Assembly (NCBI GenBank): GCA_964604565.1
Contig: CAZRZN010000043.1
Coordinates: forward strand, 1-23,081
From: CAZRZN01 sp964604565
GTDB lineage: Bacteria; Pseudomonadota; Alphaproteobacteria; Rhodobacterales; Rhodobacteraceae
Direction: 5' to 3'
Length of the DNA: 23,081 nucleotides
Part shown: positions 14,178 through 21,668 of the stretch, in pieces
How the letters are laid out: each line of letters begins with the position of its first letter
How positions within the stretch are numbered: position 1 is the stretch's first letter
Position numbers and translations under genes: made by a program
The notes under the pieces: generated by a model
Told to the model about the DNA's origin: nothing
Seen by the model: only the letters and a program-made list of their open reading frames with translations
The model's database searches: none

Positions 14178-16154
14178 TCAGAATGTCGCCCAGGCGTCAT
14201 TCGTCTCCCTCATGGGCGGCGCGAATGCCGGGGCAGCGGCCGTCTCGGCGTTCTCCCAATCCGCGGCCTCCGGCGTGGCCGCGGGTGCGGAATCGGCGCT
14301 CTTCTCGACACGGCCCGCCTGCCTCAACCCGGTGGTCCCGGCACGCGCCGCGACCTGCGGCTGGGCTGCCGCCGGCGTCCCGCCACGCGGGGCGTTTGGC
14401 AGGTCGAAGACCCCAAGCGTGCGGGTCAGATGCCCGGCCTCGTCGTTCAGGCCCTGCCCCGCGGCGTTGAGTTCCTCGACCACCGCGGCGTTGTGCTGCG
14501 TCGTGTTCTGAAGATGCTGAAGTCCCTCGTTGATCTCGGTCAGGCCACTGGTCTGGCGGCGCACCGCGCCGGAGACATCGGTGATCAGCTCACCAAGGCT
14601 TTCGACCTGTTTCTGCACTTCCTGAAGCGAAGCACCGGTCTTTTGCACCAGGTCGCTGCCCTTCTGCACCTCTTCGTTGCTCGACTGGATCAGCGTCTTG
14701 ATCTCCTGCGCCGATCCGGCCGCGGTCTGTGCAAGATTGCGGACCTCCAGCGCGACCACGGCAAACCCCTTGCCCGCGGGACCGGCGCGGGATGCCTCGA
14801 CCCCGGCGTTCAGCGCCAGCAGGTTGGTCTGAAAAGCGATATCGTCGATGGCGGTGATGATCTGGTTGATCTGCTCGGAGGCATGTTCGATCCGGGCAAT
14901 GGCGTCGATCGCGCTGCGCACCACTTCGCCACTTTCATTGGCCAGCCGCCGACTGTTCATGGCAAGCTCGTCCGCGGTTTCGACATTGCCCGCGATTTCC
15001 CGGCCGGTTTCCGTCAACGTGTTCAGCGAGTCGGCCGACTGAACCAGGGTGCCTGCCTGGGTTTCGACCCGCTGGGCAAGATCGTCCGAGGTGCTGCCGA
15101 TCTCCGAGGCCGTCATGCGGACCCCTTCGGCCACCGCGGCCGCCTTTTCCAGCGCCTCGGCCAGACTGGCCACGCCGGCATCGAAATTCCGGCGCAGCGG
15201 CTCATAATCCTCGGGGAAGGCCTCTCCCTCGATCCGCACGGTCAGATCGCGTCGCGCCAGACGTTCCAGCCCGGTCTTCAGCGCCACCACCACCCGATGT
15301 TCCTCTGCCCGTTTCTTCTCGGCCCGCGCCTCTTCCTCCCGGGCCTGCCGAAGCTGGCTGCGGAACACTTCCACCGCACCGGCGGCGCGCCCCAGTTCAT
15401 CGGGCCGCCGGGTATGCGGAACCGGCGCCTCCAGATCCCCGCCTGCCATATCGCTGAGCCGTTCGGAAAGCTCGCGCAGCGGTCTGAGACCGCGCAACAA
15501 CAGCAGCCAGACCGCCCCGATCCCCAGAACAAGCGCGACAGAAACCAGCATCAGTCCAAGACGCCAGCGTTCGGCATTCGCGGCATCGATCAAGCCACGG
15601 TCGACGCCCACGTAGAAAATGCCGATCACGTCACCGGCAGAGGTTACGATGGGCTGATACACCGTGAAATAGGGTTTGCCGAGGATCACGGCCTCGCCAT
15701 AATAGGTTTCCTTGCGCAGCATGGCCGCATGGACCGGGTTTTCCGTCCCAAGCCATGTGCCCACAGCGCGCGTCCCGTCAGGTTTGACGATATTCGTCGT
15801 CCGGCGCAGGAAATCCCCCTCCTCCGGCACCCAGGCAAACAGCGTTGCCGTCTCGCCGGAGATCAGGCCCACCTCGTCGATCAGGTCATGCCCTTCGATT
15901 TCAGGCAGGGCGTCCCACAGCACGCGGTCGACCACGCCTTCGGAGTCGAGCTGCATGTCAATTCCATCGTAACGGCTGGAAAATTTGTTGACGAGGACGC
16001 GCAGCGAAGTTTCCTGCCGCGAGAGCGCCGCATCAAGTTCATTCGCCCGTCCCTGTTGATCGAAAGCGTAGAATAGGCTGGCGCAGATCCCCATGATCAC
16101 CAGCGACAGGCCGATGGTGAGAAAAGCTTTCAGCGAACCCGTAATGTATTGCAT
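14178..16154 (-). CDS. Methyl-accepting chemotaxis protein with periplasmic Cache sensor
   Basis: This 658-residue chemoreceptor has TM1 (about 10-31), a periplasmic Cache-type sensor (35-195; VGLISGETATLFAW and GKPYFTVYQPIV are typical), TM2 (197-221), a HAMP (222-270), a second HAMP-like unit (290-340, LERLARRDLTVRIEGEAF), then the cytoplasmic signalling domain (350-580). The CheA/CheW-binding tip is at about 438-470 (IDDIAFQTNLLALNAGVEAS), with small departures from consensus (EAS, VVALEVR). An Ala/Pro-rich linker ends in DAWATF, a WxxF pentapeptide like the CheR/CheB tether NWETF. The ATG at 16154 is preferred over a TTG one codon upstream. It lies between purS and purQ. No che genes are nearby. 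The ligand is unknown. Confidence 0.92.
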   Translation of the reverse strand: MQYITGSLKAFLTIGLSLVIMGICASLFYAFDQQGRANELDAALSRQETSLRVLVNKFSSRYDGIDMQLDSEGVVDRVLWDALPEIEGHDLIDEVGLISGETATLFAWVPEEGDFLRRTTNIVKPDGTRAVGTWLGTENPVHAAMLRKETYYGEAVILGKPYFTVYQPIVTSAGDVIGIFYVGVDRGLIDAANAERWRLGLMLVSVALVLGIGAVWLLLLRGLRPLRELSERLSDMAGGDLEAPVPHTRRPDELGRAAGAVEVFRSQLRQAREEEARAEKKRAEEHRVVVALKTGLERLARRDLTVRIEGEAFPEDYEPLRRNFDAGVASLAEALEKAAAVAEGVRMTASEIGSTSDDLAQRVETQAGTLVQSADSLNTLTETGREIAGNVETADELAMNSRRLANESGEVVRSAIDAIARIEHASEQINQIITAIDDIAFQTNLLALNAGVEASRAGPAGKGFAVVALEVRNLAQTAAGSAQEIKTLIQSSNEEVQKGSDLVQKTGASLQEVQKQVESLGELITDVSGAVRRQTSGLTEINEGLQHLQNTTQHNAAVVEELNAAGQGLNDEAGHLTRTLGVFDLPNAPRGGTPAAAQPQVAARAGTTGLRQAGRVEKSADSAPAATPEAADWENAETAAAPAFAPPMRETNDAWATF

Positions 16155-16266
16155 CAATCAAACCCCAGCTATGTCTTTGCCGGTTCTTTTGATCGATATT
16201 TCTCAACAGATGACTGACCGCCCCGCGAATTTTCAGGGAAATTTTATCAATATTCCGCCGAAACCG

Positions 16267-16497
16267 TCAGAGAGTTTCGATCCGGTAACTTTCGATCACC
16301 GTGTTCGCGAGCAGTTTTTCGCACATTTCGACAATGGTCGATTCAGATGTTCCATCGGCCAGATCCATCTCGATCACCTTGCCCTGCCGGACGCCACCGA
16401 CCCCCTCGAAGCCGAGCGCCCCGAGGGCATGGCGCACCGCTTCACCTTGCGGATCCAGAACCCCGTCCTTGAGCATCACATGCACGCGCACTTTCAT
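16267..16497 (-). CDS. purS: Phosphoribosylformylglycinamidine synthase subunit PurS
   Basis: PurS is the small structural subunit bridging PurQ and PurL in the FGAM synthase complex. The 76-residue product is standard for the family: it begins MKVRVHVMLKDGVLDPQGEA, has the central FEGVGGVRQGKVIEMDL strand-turn-strand and ends with a helix (EMCEKLLANTVIESYRIE). In transcription order it follows the protease/beta-helix gene, from which a strong terminator (16573-16600) separates it, so purS needs its own promoter in the 75 bases before its start; I see no convincing one. The chemoreceptor gene follows after 112 bases. Confidence 0.95.
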   Translation of the reverse strand: MKVRVHVMLKDGVLDPQGEAVRHALGALGFEGVGGVRQGKVIEMDLADGTSESTIVEMCEKLLANTVIESYRIETL

Positions 16498-16572
16498 GTC
16501 GGTCCCCTGTCTAGCCTGACGGGCAGGAAACGCATCGCGCCGCGAATTGCAAGGGCAAAGCCTGCCCGACGC

Positions 16573-16600
16573 AAAACGCCGCCCCTGTCGGGGGGCGGCG
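16573..16600 (-). terminator. Strong rho-independent terminator of the protease/beta-helix gene
   Basis: On the minus strand a 9-bp GC stem (plus-strand CGCCGCCCC 16577-16585 with GGGGCGGCG 16592-16600, 6-base loop) is followed by TTTT (plus-strand AAAA 16573-16576). It lies 23 bases after the stop of the protease gene and before purS. Confidence 0.8.
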
Positions 16601-16622
16601 CTGGATGACGTGAACGCGGCGT

Positions 16623-18773
16623 CTATTCGATGTTGCCGCGGCGGATCACGCTGCCGGCATCCGCCTCGATCCGGAAGGCGCCCGCGGTGTTCCCGGCCAG
16701 ATCGTTGTTTTCATAGGTCCCGCCGCCGCCCTCGCGGACGCGGATCGCCTCGTAGACATTGGCGTACATCTTGTTGTTCCGCACGATCGGCGTGGAGGCC
16801 CCCTTGACCGAGATCCCGTAGAAAGCGTTGCGGAAGATCTCGTTGTCCTCGATCACACCGCGCCCGCCGTCATGGACGTAGATCGCGCTTTGCTGACCGT
16901 CGCGCAGGACGTTGCCGAACACGGTCGGGTTGGAGTTTGTCTTGATCTCGATCGCGGCATAGGTATTGCCGAAGATCTCGTTGTTCTCGATCCGGGCCGT
17001 GGCGCCGTCCGATGTCATGATCCCGCCCTGCTGTCCGTCACGGATGGTGTTGCCGATGATCAGCGGATCGTCAGAGCTCTTGGCCTCGACCCCGGAAAGG
17101 CCGTTGTTGTAGATCGTGTTGTTCTCGTAACGACCCTTGCCGCCCTCATTGATGAACAGGCCGGACCCGCCGCCGCTGTGCATGGTGTTGCCCCGCACGA
17201 CCGGATCGGCGCCTTCCTTGACCTCCAGACCGGCCAGCGTGTTGCTGAAGATCATGTTGTCCTCGATCAGCGCCTGCCCGTTCTCGAACATGAAGATGCC
17301 GCCCTGCGCGCCATCACTGATGACGTTCCGGCGCACGGTCGCGCCCTGATTGCCCCGAATGGCCAGAACGGCAAGGCCCTTGGACGTCATCTCGTTGTCC
17401 TCGATGATCACGGAACCGCCGGCGACGTGAAAGTTGAAATACTTGCCCCCGTCCTGCATGATCGTCATCCGCGCGACGCGGCCCGACTCTGCCGTCCAGC
17501 GGATCGTGTTGTTTTCCGCCACCTTCAGGACGATGTCCTTGACCGGGCCGACGCCGACGATCTCCAACGGCTTCGACACGTCGAGTCCGCGGGTGTAGGT
17601 TCCGGGGAATACTTCGATCCGGGTGCCGGGTTCGGCCGCGGCCACCGCATCCGCGAGGCTGGCATAATCGCCGCCGCCGGTCGCCTTGACCGTCAGAACG
17701 GGAACGTCGCTTGCCGGCGGCGCCGTTGTCGGCACCGAACATTCGCGCTGGATGATCCGCGAGGCCATGGACGCAAAGGTGTGGTCGCCGCATTCAGCGG
17801 CATATGTCTCATACCCCGCGCACCCGATGATCTTGGCCTCTGCCCAAAGGGCCGAGCAGACATTGGCCTTCGCCGTGGGCGTCGGTGTGGGCGTGGGGGT
17901 CGGCGTGGGCACGGGCGCGGCGCCGTTGCCGGTCACGGCTGCCTTCAACACGCGGCTCTGCGGAAGGATCCGGGTCATCGGGATAGCCATGTTGAAGCCC
18001 GAGCGGCTGTCACCGGCATGGTGCAGCGCAATCACGCGCTTGTCGCTCAGCCGGATGACGGGCGAGCCGGAGTTGCCGCCCAGCGTGTCGCAACTGTGCA
18101 TCAGCTTTCCCTCAGAGGAGATCGCCGGATTCGCCGCGGCGCATCCCTCGCGCGAGATGTGCTGCGCCTGCCCCTGCGGATGACCGATGATCCAGAGGAA
18201 TTCGCCGTGCTCTGGGTCCGCCTGCGCCAGCTCCAGCTTGCCGTATTTGGTGGAGGGGTTCCCGAAGACCCGCAGGACCGTGTAATCCATTTCGCGGCTG
18301 GTCTCGATGATCTGCGGGCTGACGGTATAACGGTCGACCCCGTCGGAGCTGCCGGGTTTGATGAACCCCGCGACGAACTGGGCCGCCTGAACGCCACTGT
18401 CCTTGCCGGTGGGATCGCCGTCCATGCCCGGAATGCAATGGTGGTTGGTCAGGATATGCTGATCGTCGACGATGAAGGCTGTGCAGAACCCGGTCTTTCC
18501 ATTGGCGAAAAGCATGTCGAGACGACCGATCGGCCGCCCGAGGCGCACGGCAGGGCTTTCTTCGCCATATTTGATGATCGGTTCGTTCTGGTAGTCGCCG
18601 AAGGCCTGCTCGAATACGAGGCCATTGTCACCGCCGCTGGCGGCCTGCCGCGGCTGGATGACGATCTTGCCGAAGTCCGATGGATCGAATTCCGCCGGAC
18701 CGCTTTGGGCGGCGGCCTGGCCGCCGACAACGACCCCAGCGCAAATTGCAAATGCTGATATGAGTTGGCGCAT
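16623..18773 (-). CDS. Secreted serine protease fused to a right-handed beta-helix domain
   Basis: This 716-residue exported protein has a signal peptide (about 1-23), a chymotrypsin-fold protease domain (about 60-275), a Pro-Thr linker (287-300), a four-cysteine segment (C306, C318, C328, C345) and a pectin-lyase-like beta-helix (about 357-716). The apparent triad is H112 in LTNHHC, D163 in REMDYTVLRV and S235 in GGNSGSPV; GFCTAFIVDD and the second HHAGD motif fit trypsin-like/V8-like enzymes. The helix starts with a cap resembling DUF1565 (GGGDYASLADAVAAAEPGTR) and from residue 491 shows regular 23-residue rungs. Substrate and ligand are unknown; secretion and cell-surface carbohydrate or protein processing are plausible only. 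It sits between purC and purS with its own terminator. Each domain type is well known; the combination is what is unusual. Confidence 0.85.
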   Translation of the reverse strand: MRQLISAFAICAGVVVGGQAAAQSGPAEFDPSDFGKIVIQPRQAASGGDNGLVFEQAFGDYQNEPIIKYGEESPAVRLGRPIGRLDMLFANGKTGFCTAFIVDDQHILTNHHCIPGMDGDPTGKDSGVQAAQFVAGFIKPGSSDGVDRYTVSPQIIETSREMDYTVLRVFGNPSTKYGKLELAQADPEHGEFLWIIGHPQGQAQHISREGCAAANPAISSEGKLMHSCDTLGGNSGSPVIRLSDKRVIALHHAGDSRSGFNMAIPMTRILPQSRVLKAAVTGNGAAPVPTPTPTPTPTPTAKANVCSALWAEAKIIGCAGYETYAAECGDHTFASMASRIIQRECSVPTTAPPASDVPVLTVKATGGGDYASLADAVAAAEPGTRIEVFPGTYTRGLDVSKPLEIVGVGPVKDIVLKVAENNTIRWTAESGRVARMTIMQDGGKYFNFHVAGGSVIIEDNEMTSKGLAVLAIRGNQGATVRRNVISDGAQGGIFMFENGQALIEDNMIFSNTLAGLEVKEGADPVVRGNTMHSGGGSGLFINEGGKGRYENNTIYNNGLSGVEAKSSDDPLIIGNTIRDGQQGGIMTSDGATARIENNEIFGNTYAAIEIKTNSNPTVFGNVLRDGQQSAIYVHDGGRGVIEDNEIFRNAFYGISVKGASTPIVRNNKMYANVYEAIRVREGGGGTYENNDLAGNTAGAFRIEADAGSVIRRGNIE
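16683..17303 (-). repeat. Nine 69-bp coding repeats (23-residue beta-helix rungs)
   Basis: Residues 491-697 of the protease/beta-helix protein divide into nine units of exactly 23 residues, with a tenth partial one to the end. Rungs alternate between a type with G...IEDN.IF.N and a type with P.V.GN..RDGQQ, giving a 46-residue (138-bp) super-repeat. The DNA copies are diverged, so the repeat is evident mainly in protein. Confidence 0.85.
17874..17915 (-). repeat. Hexanucleotide-like tract coding the Pro-Thr linker
   Basis: Residues 287-300 are alternating Pro and Thr (with one Val), coded by CCN-ACN units, seven in a row with synonymous third-base variation. It separates the protease from the four-cysteine segment. 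Gain or loss of six bases would change linker length without a frameshift. Confidence 0.8.
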
Positions 18774-19151
18774 GACAATGTCCCCGTTGGCAAGAATATG
18801 CTCATCACGCTACAGCGTCTTGCCGCCTTCCGCCAAGTAAAGAATTCCTTGCCTTTCGGCATTCGGAAGCAGGGGCAGATCACCCCCGGCGCGGCGTCTG
18901 GTTCGGGTTCTTTCGCGGGTCCGGCGCGAAAACGGCTGGCGGGCTGCGGCGTGACGAGACGGCCGGCCCCCGACACGGCCCTTGCAGGGCGATTTTCGGC
19001 AAAACACGTTTGGACCCGCTGTGGAATCGCCACGCGGGTCAGGAAAAACGGCTTGCCCCGGATCCCAAAGTGGTTGGCCACTCGACGCGCAGGGTAGCAT
19101 AGCGACCTTGCCGTGTTGGCTCAGGCCATCTTTCGGACCGGGCCAAGTGCG
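18774..19151. other. 378-bp intergenic region between purC and the protease gene; no gene
   Basis: Both neighbours run on the minus strand. Reading frames through it have no family resemblance, no good starts and biased Arg/Pro composition. It contains one notable hairpin: GACCCGC-T-GTGG (19013-19024) pairs with CCAC-GCGGGTC (19030-19040) around AATCG, 11 bp with one bulge. No T-tract follows directly on either strand. The protease promoter should lie near 18790-18850, where TTGGCG and TAGCGT occur 18 bases apart on the minus strand, a weak candidate. Confidence 0.6.
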
Positions 19152-19913
19152 TCAGTTGATCAGCGTCGGCTTGTTCAGATGCGTCGCCTGCTTGGGCATC
19201 ACGCCAAGACGCCGCGCCACTTCGGTATAGGCATCCGAAAGACTGCCGAGATCCTGCCGGAATACATCCTTGTCGAGCTTCTGACCCGTCTCGATGTCCC
19301 AAAGCCGACAGCTATCGGGCGAGATCTCGTCCGCCACGATCAGGCGCTGGAAATCGCCGTCGTAGACGCGCCCGATCTCGATCTTGAAATCCACGAGACG
19401 GATGCCGACGCCATACATCAGCCCCGACAGGAAATCATTCACCCGCAGTGCCAGCGCCACGACATCGTCCATGTCCTGCTGGCTGGCCCAGCCGAAGGCG
19501 GCGATATGTTCCTCGGTGACCAGCGGATCGCCCAGCTTGTCGTCCTTGAAGCAATATTCGACGATGGGACGCGGCAGCGCCATGCCTTCTTCAAGGCCCA
19601 GACGCTTGCACAGCGATCCGGCGGCATAGTTGCGCACGATCACTTCCAGCGGGATGATCTCGCAGGCGCGGACAAGCTGCTCGCGCATGTTCAGGCGCTT
19701 GATGAAATGCGTGGGCACGCCGACCGTGTTAAGGCCCGTCATGAAAAACTCGCTGAGGCGGTTGTTCAACACGCCCTTGCCCTCGATCACGTCCTTCTTT
19801 TCGGCGTTGAAGGCGGTGGCGTCGTCCTTGAAATACTGCACGATGGTGCCCGGTTCCGGACCTTCATAGAGGATCTTTGCCTTGCCTTCGTAGATTTTCT
19901 TGCGCCGTGCCAT
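19152..19913 (-). CDS. purC: SAICAR synthetase
   Basis: PurC joins aspartate to CAIR with ATP, step eight of the purine pathway. The 253-residue protein shows the family sequence throughout: KKIYEGKAKILYEGPEPG at the N-terminus, the FKDDATAFN block, GKGVLNNRLSEFF, the substrate loop CEIIPLEVIVRNYAAGSLCKR, LVDFKIEIGR, and DEISPDSCRLWD. The ATG at 19913 fits the family start and is preceded by AAGGGG; the frame stays open upstream for about 300 codons but without purC-like sequence. It leads the interrupted purC - protease - purS - chemoreceptor - purQ series. It is divergent from the zeta-subunit gene, 183 bases away. Confidence 0.96.
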   Translation of the reverse strand: MARRKKIYEGKAKILYEGPEPGTIVQYFKDDATAFNAEKKDVIEGKGVLNNRLSEFFMTGLNTVGVPTHFIKRLNMREQLVRACEIIPLEVIVRNYAAGSLCKRLGLEEGMALPRPIVEYCFKDDKLGDPLVTEEHIAAFGWASQQDMDDVVALALRVNDFLSGLMYGVGIRLVDFKIEIGRVYDGDFQRLIVADEISPDSCRLWDIETGQKLDKDVFRQDLGSLSDAYTEVARRLGVMPKQATHLNKPTLIN

Positions 19914-20096
19914 CGTGGCCCCTTCAAAACGGAGACGCCGCGCATGGAGAATCCAAGCCCGGGTTGATCCTCCACTACAGCACGGGCTGCGGTGCCGCAA
20001 GCTGCCGGCGACAGGCTGCGGCGCATCTGCCTCTTGCGTCGCGCGGCGTGGGGCGGCATATCCAGAAGAACAACACCGTTCCGAGGGAGCCCCCAG

Positions 20097-20411
20097 ATGA
20101 CCACCTTCGACGACCGCGAACACGCGTTTGAAAACAAATATGCCCATGACGCGGAAATGCAGTTCCGGGCAGAGGCCCGCTGCAACAAGCTGCTTGGCCT
20201 CTGGGCGGCCGAACTGATGGGCAAGACCGGCGCGGATGCGGCCGCCTACGCCATCGAGGTGGTGAAGGCCGATTTCGAGGAAGCCGGCCACGAGGATGTG
20301 GTGCGCAAGGTGTCCGGCGATCTGGGCGACAAGGCCAGCGCGGACGAAATCCGGAGCAAGCGCGCCGCCTTGCTGGTGATTGCCAAAGACCAGATCATGA
20401 AAGAGGTCTGA
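20097..20411 (+). CDS. F1-ATPase inhibitor zeta subunit (DUF1476)
   Basis: The 104-residue protein is a DUF1476 member, the zeta subunit of alphaproteobacterial F1Fo-ATPase described in Paracoccus denitrificans, where its N-terminus blocks ATP hydrolysis. The inhibitory N-terminal helix is well kept (MTTFDDREHAFENKYAHDAE, then MQFRAEARCNKLLGLWAAEL), followed by the four-helix part with VVKADFEEAGHEDVVRKV. It acts in the cytoplasm on the F1 head. The gene is away from any atp genes and divergent from purC. The start has GAGGGAG upstream, and a clear terminator follows the stop. Confidence 0.92.
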   Translation: MTTFDDREHAFENKYAHDAEMQFRAEARCNKLLGLWAAELMGKTGADAAAYAIEVVKADFEEAGHEDVVRKVSGDLGDKASADEIRSKRAALLVIAKDQIMKEV

Positions 20412-20440
20412 GCGGCAACCATCGCCGCGCCGCTCTTTGA

Positions 20441-20471
20441 AAAGCCGGTCGGTCAGGACCGGCTTTTTCTT
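20441..20471 (+). terminator. Rho-independent terminator after the zeta-subunit gene
   Basis: AAAAGCCGGTC (20441-20451) pairs perfectly with GACCGGCTTTT (20458-20468) around a 6-base loop, ending in a run of five T. It lies 30 bases past the stop. Confidence 0.88.
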
Positions 20472-20646
20472 TGTCGGGCCAAGCGTTGCGCAAATCCGCG
20501 TCTCTTGCCCGATGCGCCGTTCACCCATGCCGCATGGGGCCACAGAGACACGGTCACCCGGTGCGCCTGTGGCGCGGTGCCCGCTTATGGACATTCCGGT
20601 CAGTCTCTGAACAGATGCGGCTCGGACTGGAACGGACTCAGTAAAA

Positions 20647-21510
20647 ATGCACGACACTCTCCGCGCCTGCCTGTGGATGACAGGCGCAATTGCCTCCTTT
20701 ACCCTCATGGCCGTGGCCGGACGCGCCGTCAGCCTTGATCTCGACACCTTCGAGATCATGCTTTTCCGGTCGCTCATCGGCATCGTGATCGTGCTGGCCG
20801 TGGCCAGCGTCGCCGGCACGCTGAACCACATCACGTTTCGCAGGATGCAGACCCACGCCTTGCGGAACGTGTTTCACTTCGCCGGGCAGAACTGCTGGTT
20901 CTACGCGATCACCGTCATTCCGCTGGCCCAGGTCTTTGCGCTCGAATTCACGTCGCCCTTCTGGGTGATGCTCCTGAGCGCGATGCTGCTTGGCGAACGG
21001 TTGACCCCGAACCGCGTCGCGGCCGCGGTGGTCGGCTTTATCGGGATCCTGATCGTGACCCGCCCCACCCCGGAGACGCTGCACATCGGCCAGTTGGCCG
21101 CCGCCATGGCCGCTGTCGGCTTTGCAGGGTCGGCGGTTTTCACCCGGCTGCTGACCCGGACGGAGCGGATCACCTGCATCCTGTTCTGGCTGACCGTTAT
21201 GCAGGCCATCCTTGGCCTGATCTGTGCCGGAATAGACGGCGACATCGCCCTGCCGGACGCAAGCATCCTGCCGTGGGTCTTCGTGATCGCCTGCGCGGGC
21301 CTTGTGGCACATTTCTGCCTGACGACGGCGCTGTCGCTTGCACCGGCCACGGTGGTCATGCCGATCGACTTTGCCCGATTGCCGGTCATCGCGATTGTCG
21401 GGATGTTGCTTTACGCCGAAATCCTGGATCCCCTCGTGCTGCTCGGGGCGCTTGTGATCTTTGGCGCGAACTACGGAAACATCTGGTTCGAGACCCGAAA
21501 ACGCGCCTGA
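20647..21510 (+). CDS. EamA/DMT superfamily transporter
   Basis: A 287-residue inner-membrane protein with about ten hydrophobic helices in two EamA-type halves. Segments such as FEIMLFRSLIGIVIVLAV, the QVFALEFTSPFWVMLLSAMLLGERL stretch at the end of the first half, then VVGFIGILIVTRP, and the repeat in the second half (ALSLAPATVVMPIDFARLPVI ... LLYAEILDPLVLLGALVIFGAN) are characteristic. This group exports amino acids or other metabolites, but the substrate cannot be read from sequence. No good ribosome-binding sequence is seen before the ATG, although it is the first in-frame one that gives a proper first helix. It is followed at 158 bases by fadL with a separate likely promoter. Confidence 0.88.
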   Translation: MHDTLRACLWMTGAIASFTLMAVAGRAVSLDLDTFEIMLFRSLIGIVIVLAVASVAGTLNHITFRRMQTHALRNVFHFAGQNCWFYAITVIPLAQVFALEFTSPFWVMLLSAMLLGERLTPNRVAAAVVGFIGILIVTRPTPETLHIGQLAAAMAAVGFAGSAVFTRLLTRTERITCILFWLTVMQAILGLICAGIDGDIALPDASILPWVFVIACAGLVAHFCLTTALSLAPATVVMPIDFARLPVIAIVGMLLYAEILDPLVLLGALVIFGANYGNIWFETRKRA

Positions 21511-21597
21511 TCCGGTCAGGCGCGACCCTACAACCATGGATTGTCTCATTTTCGTGACGCTGCGTCGCGCTTCGCAGGCCTGACGTGTCGTCAAAGA

Positions 21598-21626
21598 TTG
21601 ACGCTTTGCAGGCTACAGCCATAGCG
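21598..21626 (+). promoter_or_regulatory. Possible promoter of the fadL gene
   Basis: TTGACG (21598-21603) lies 17 bases before ATAGCG (21621-21626), about 43 bases upstream of the start codon. The -35 is good and the -10 weak. Confidence 0.4.
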
Positions 21627-21668
21627 TGCATGACATCACAGACGTTCACAGGGAGGGGACGAGGGCTC

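Noticed and set aside
14430..16076. A 548-codon plus-strand frame opposite the chemoreceptor gene.
   Set aside because: Antisense shadow of an unmistakable chemoreceptor, with atypical composition.
16155..16157. TTG start for the chemoreceptor.
   Set aside because: It immediately precedes an ATG; the ATG is the simpler choice and changes the protein by one residue.
16683..17303. CRISPR-like or satellite repeat array.
   Set aside because: The period is coding, the DNA copies are diverged and no constant repeat/spacer pattern exists; it is a beta-helix repeat.
16872..18758. A 628-codon open frame on the plus strand opposite the protease/beta-helix gene.
   Set aside because: It mirrors the codon phase of a clear gene with signal peptide and catalytic motifs, has no family resemblance and no ribosome-binding sequence; long antisense frames are common in GC-rich DNA.
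13385..19913. Mobile element insertion into the pur cluster.
   Set aside because: No transposase, integrase, terminal inverted repeats or target duplications were seen around the protease or chemoreceptor genes.
19914..20834. Upstream extension of purC, open to 20834.
   Set aside because: It would run antisense through the zeta-subunit gene and lacks purC-like sequence.
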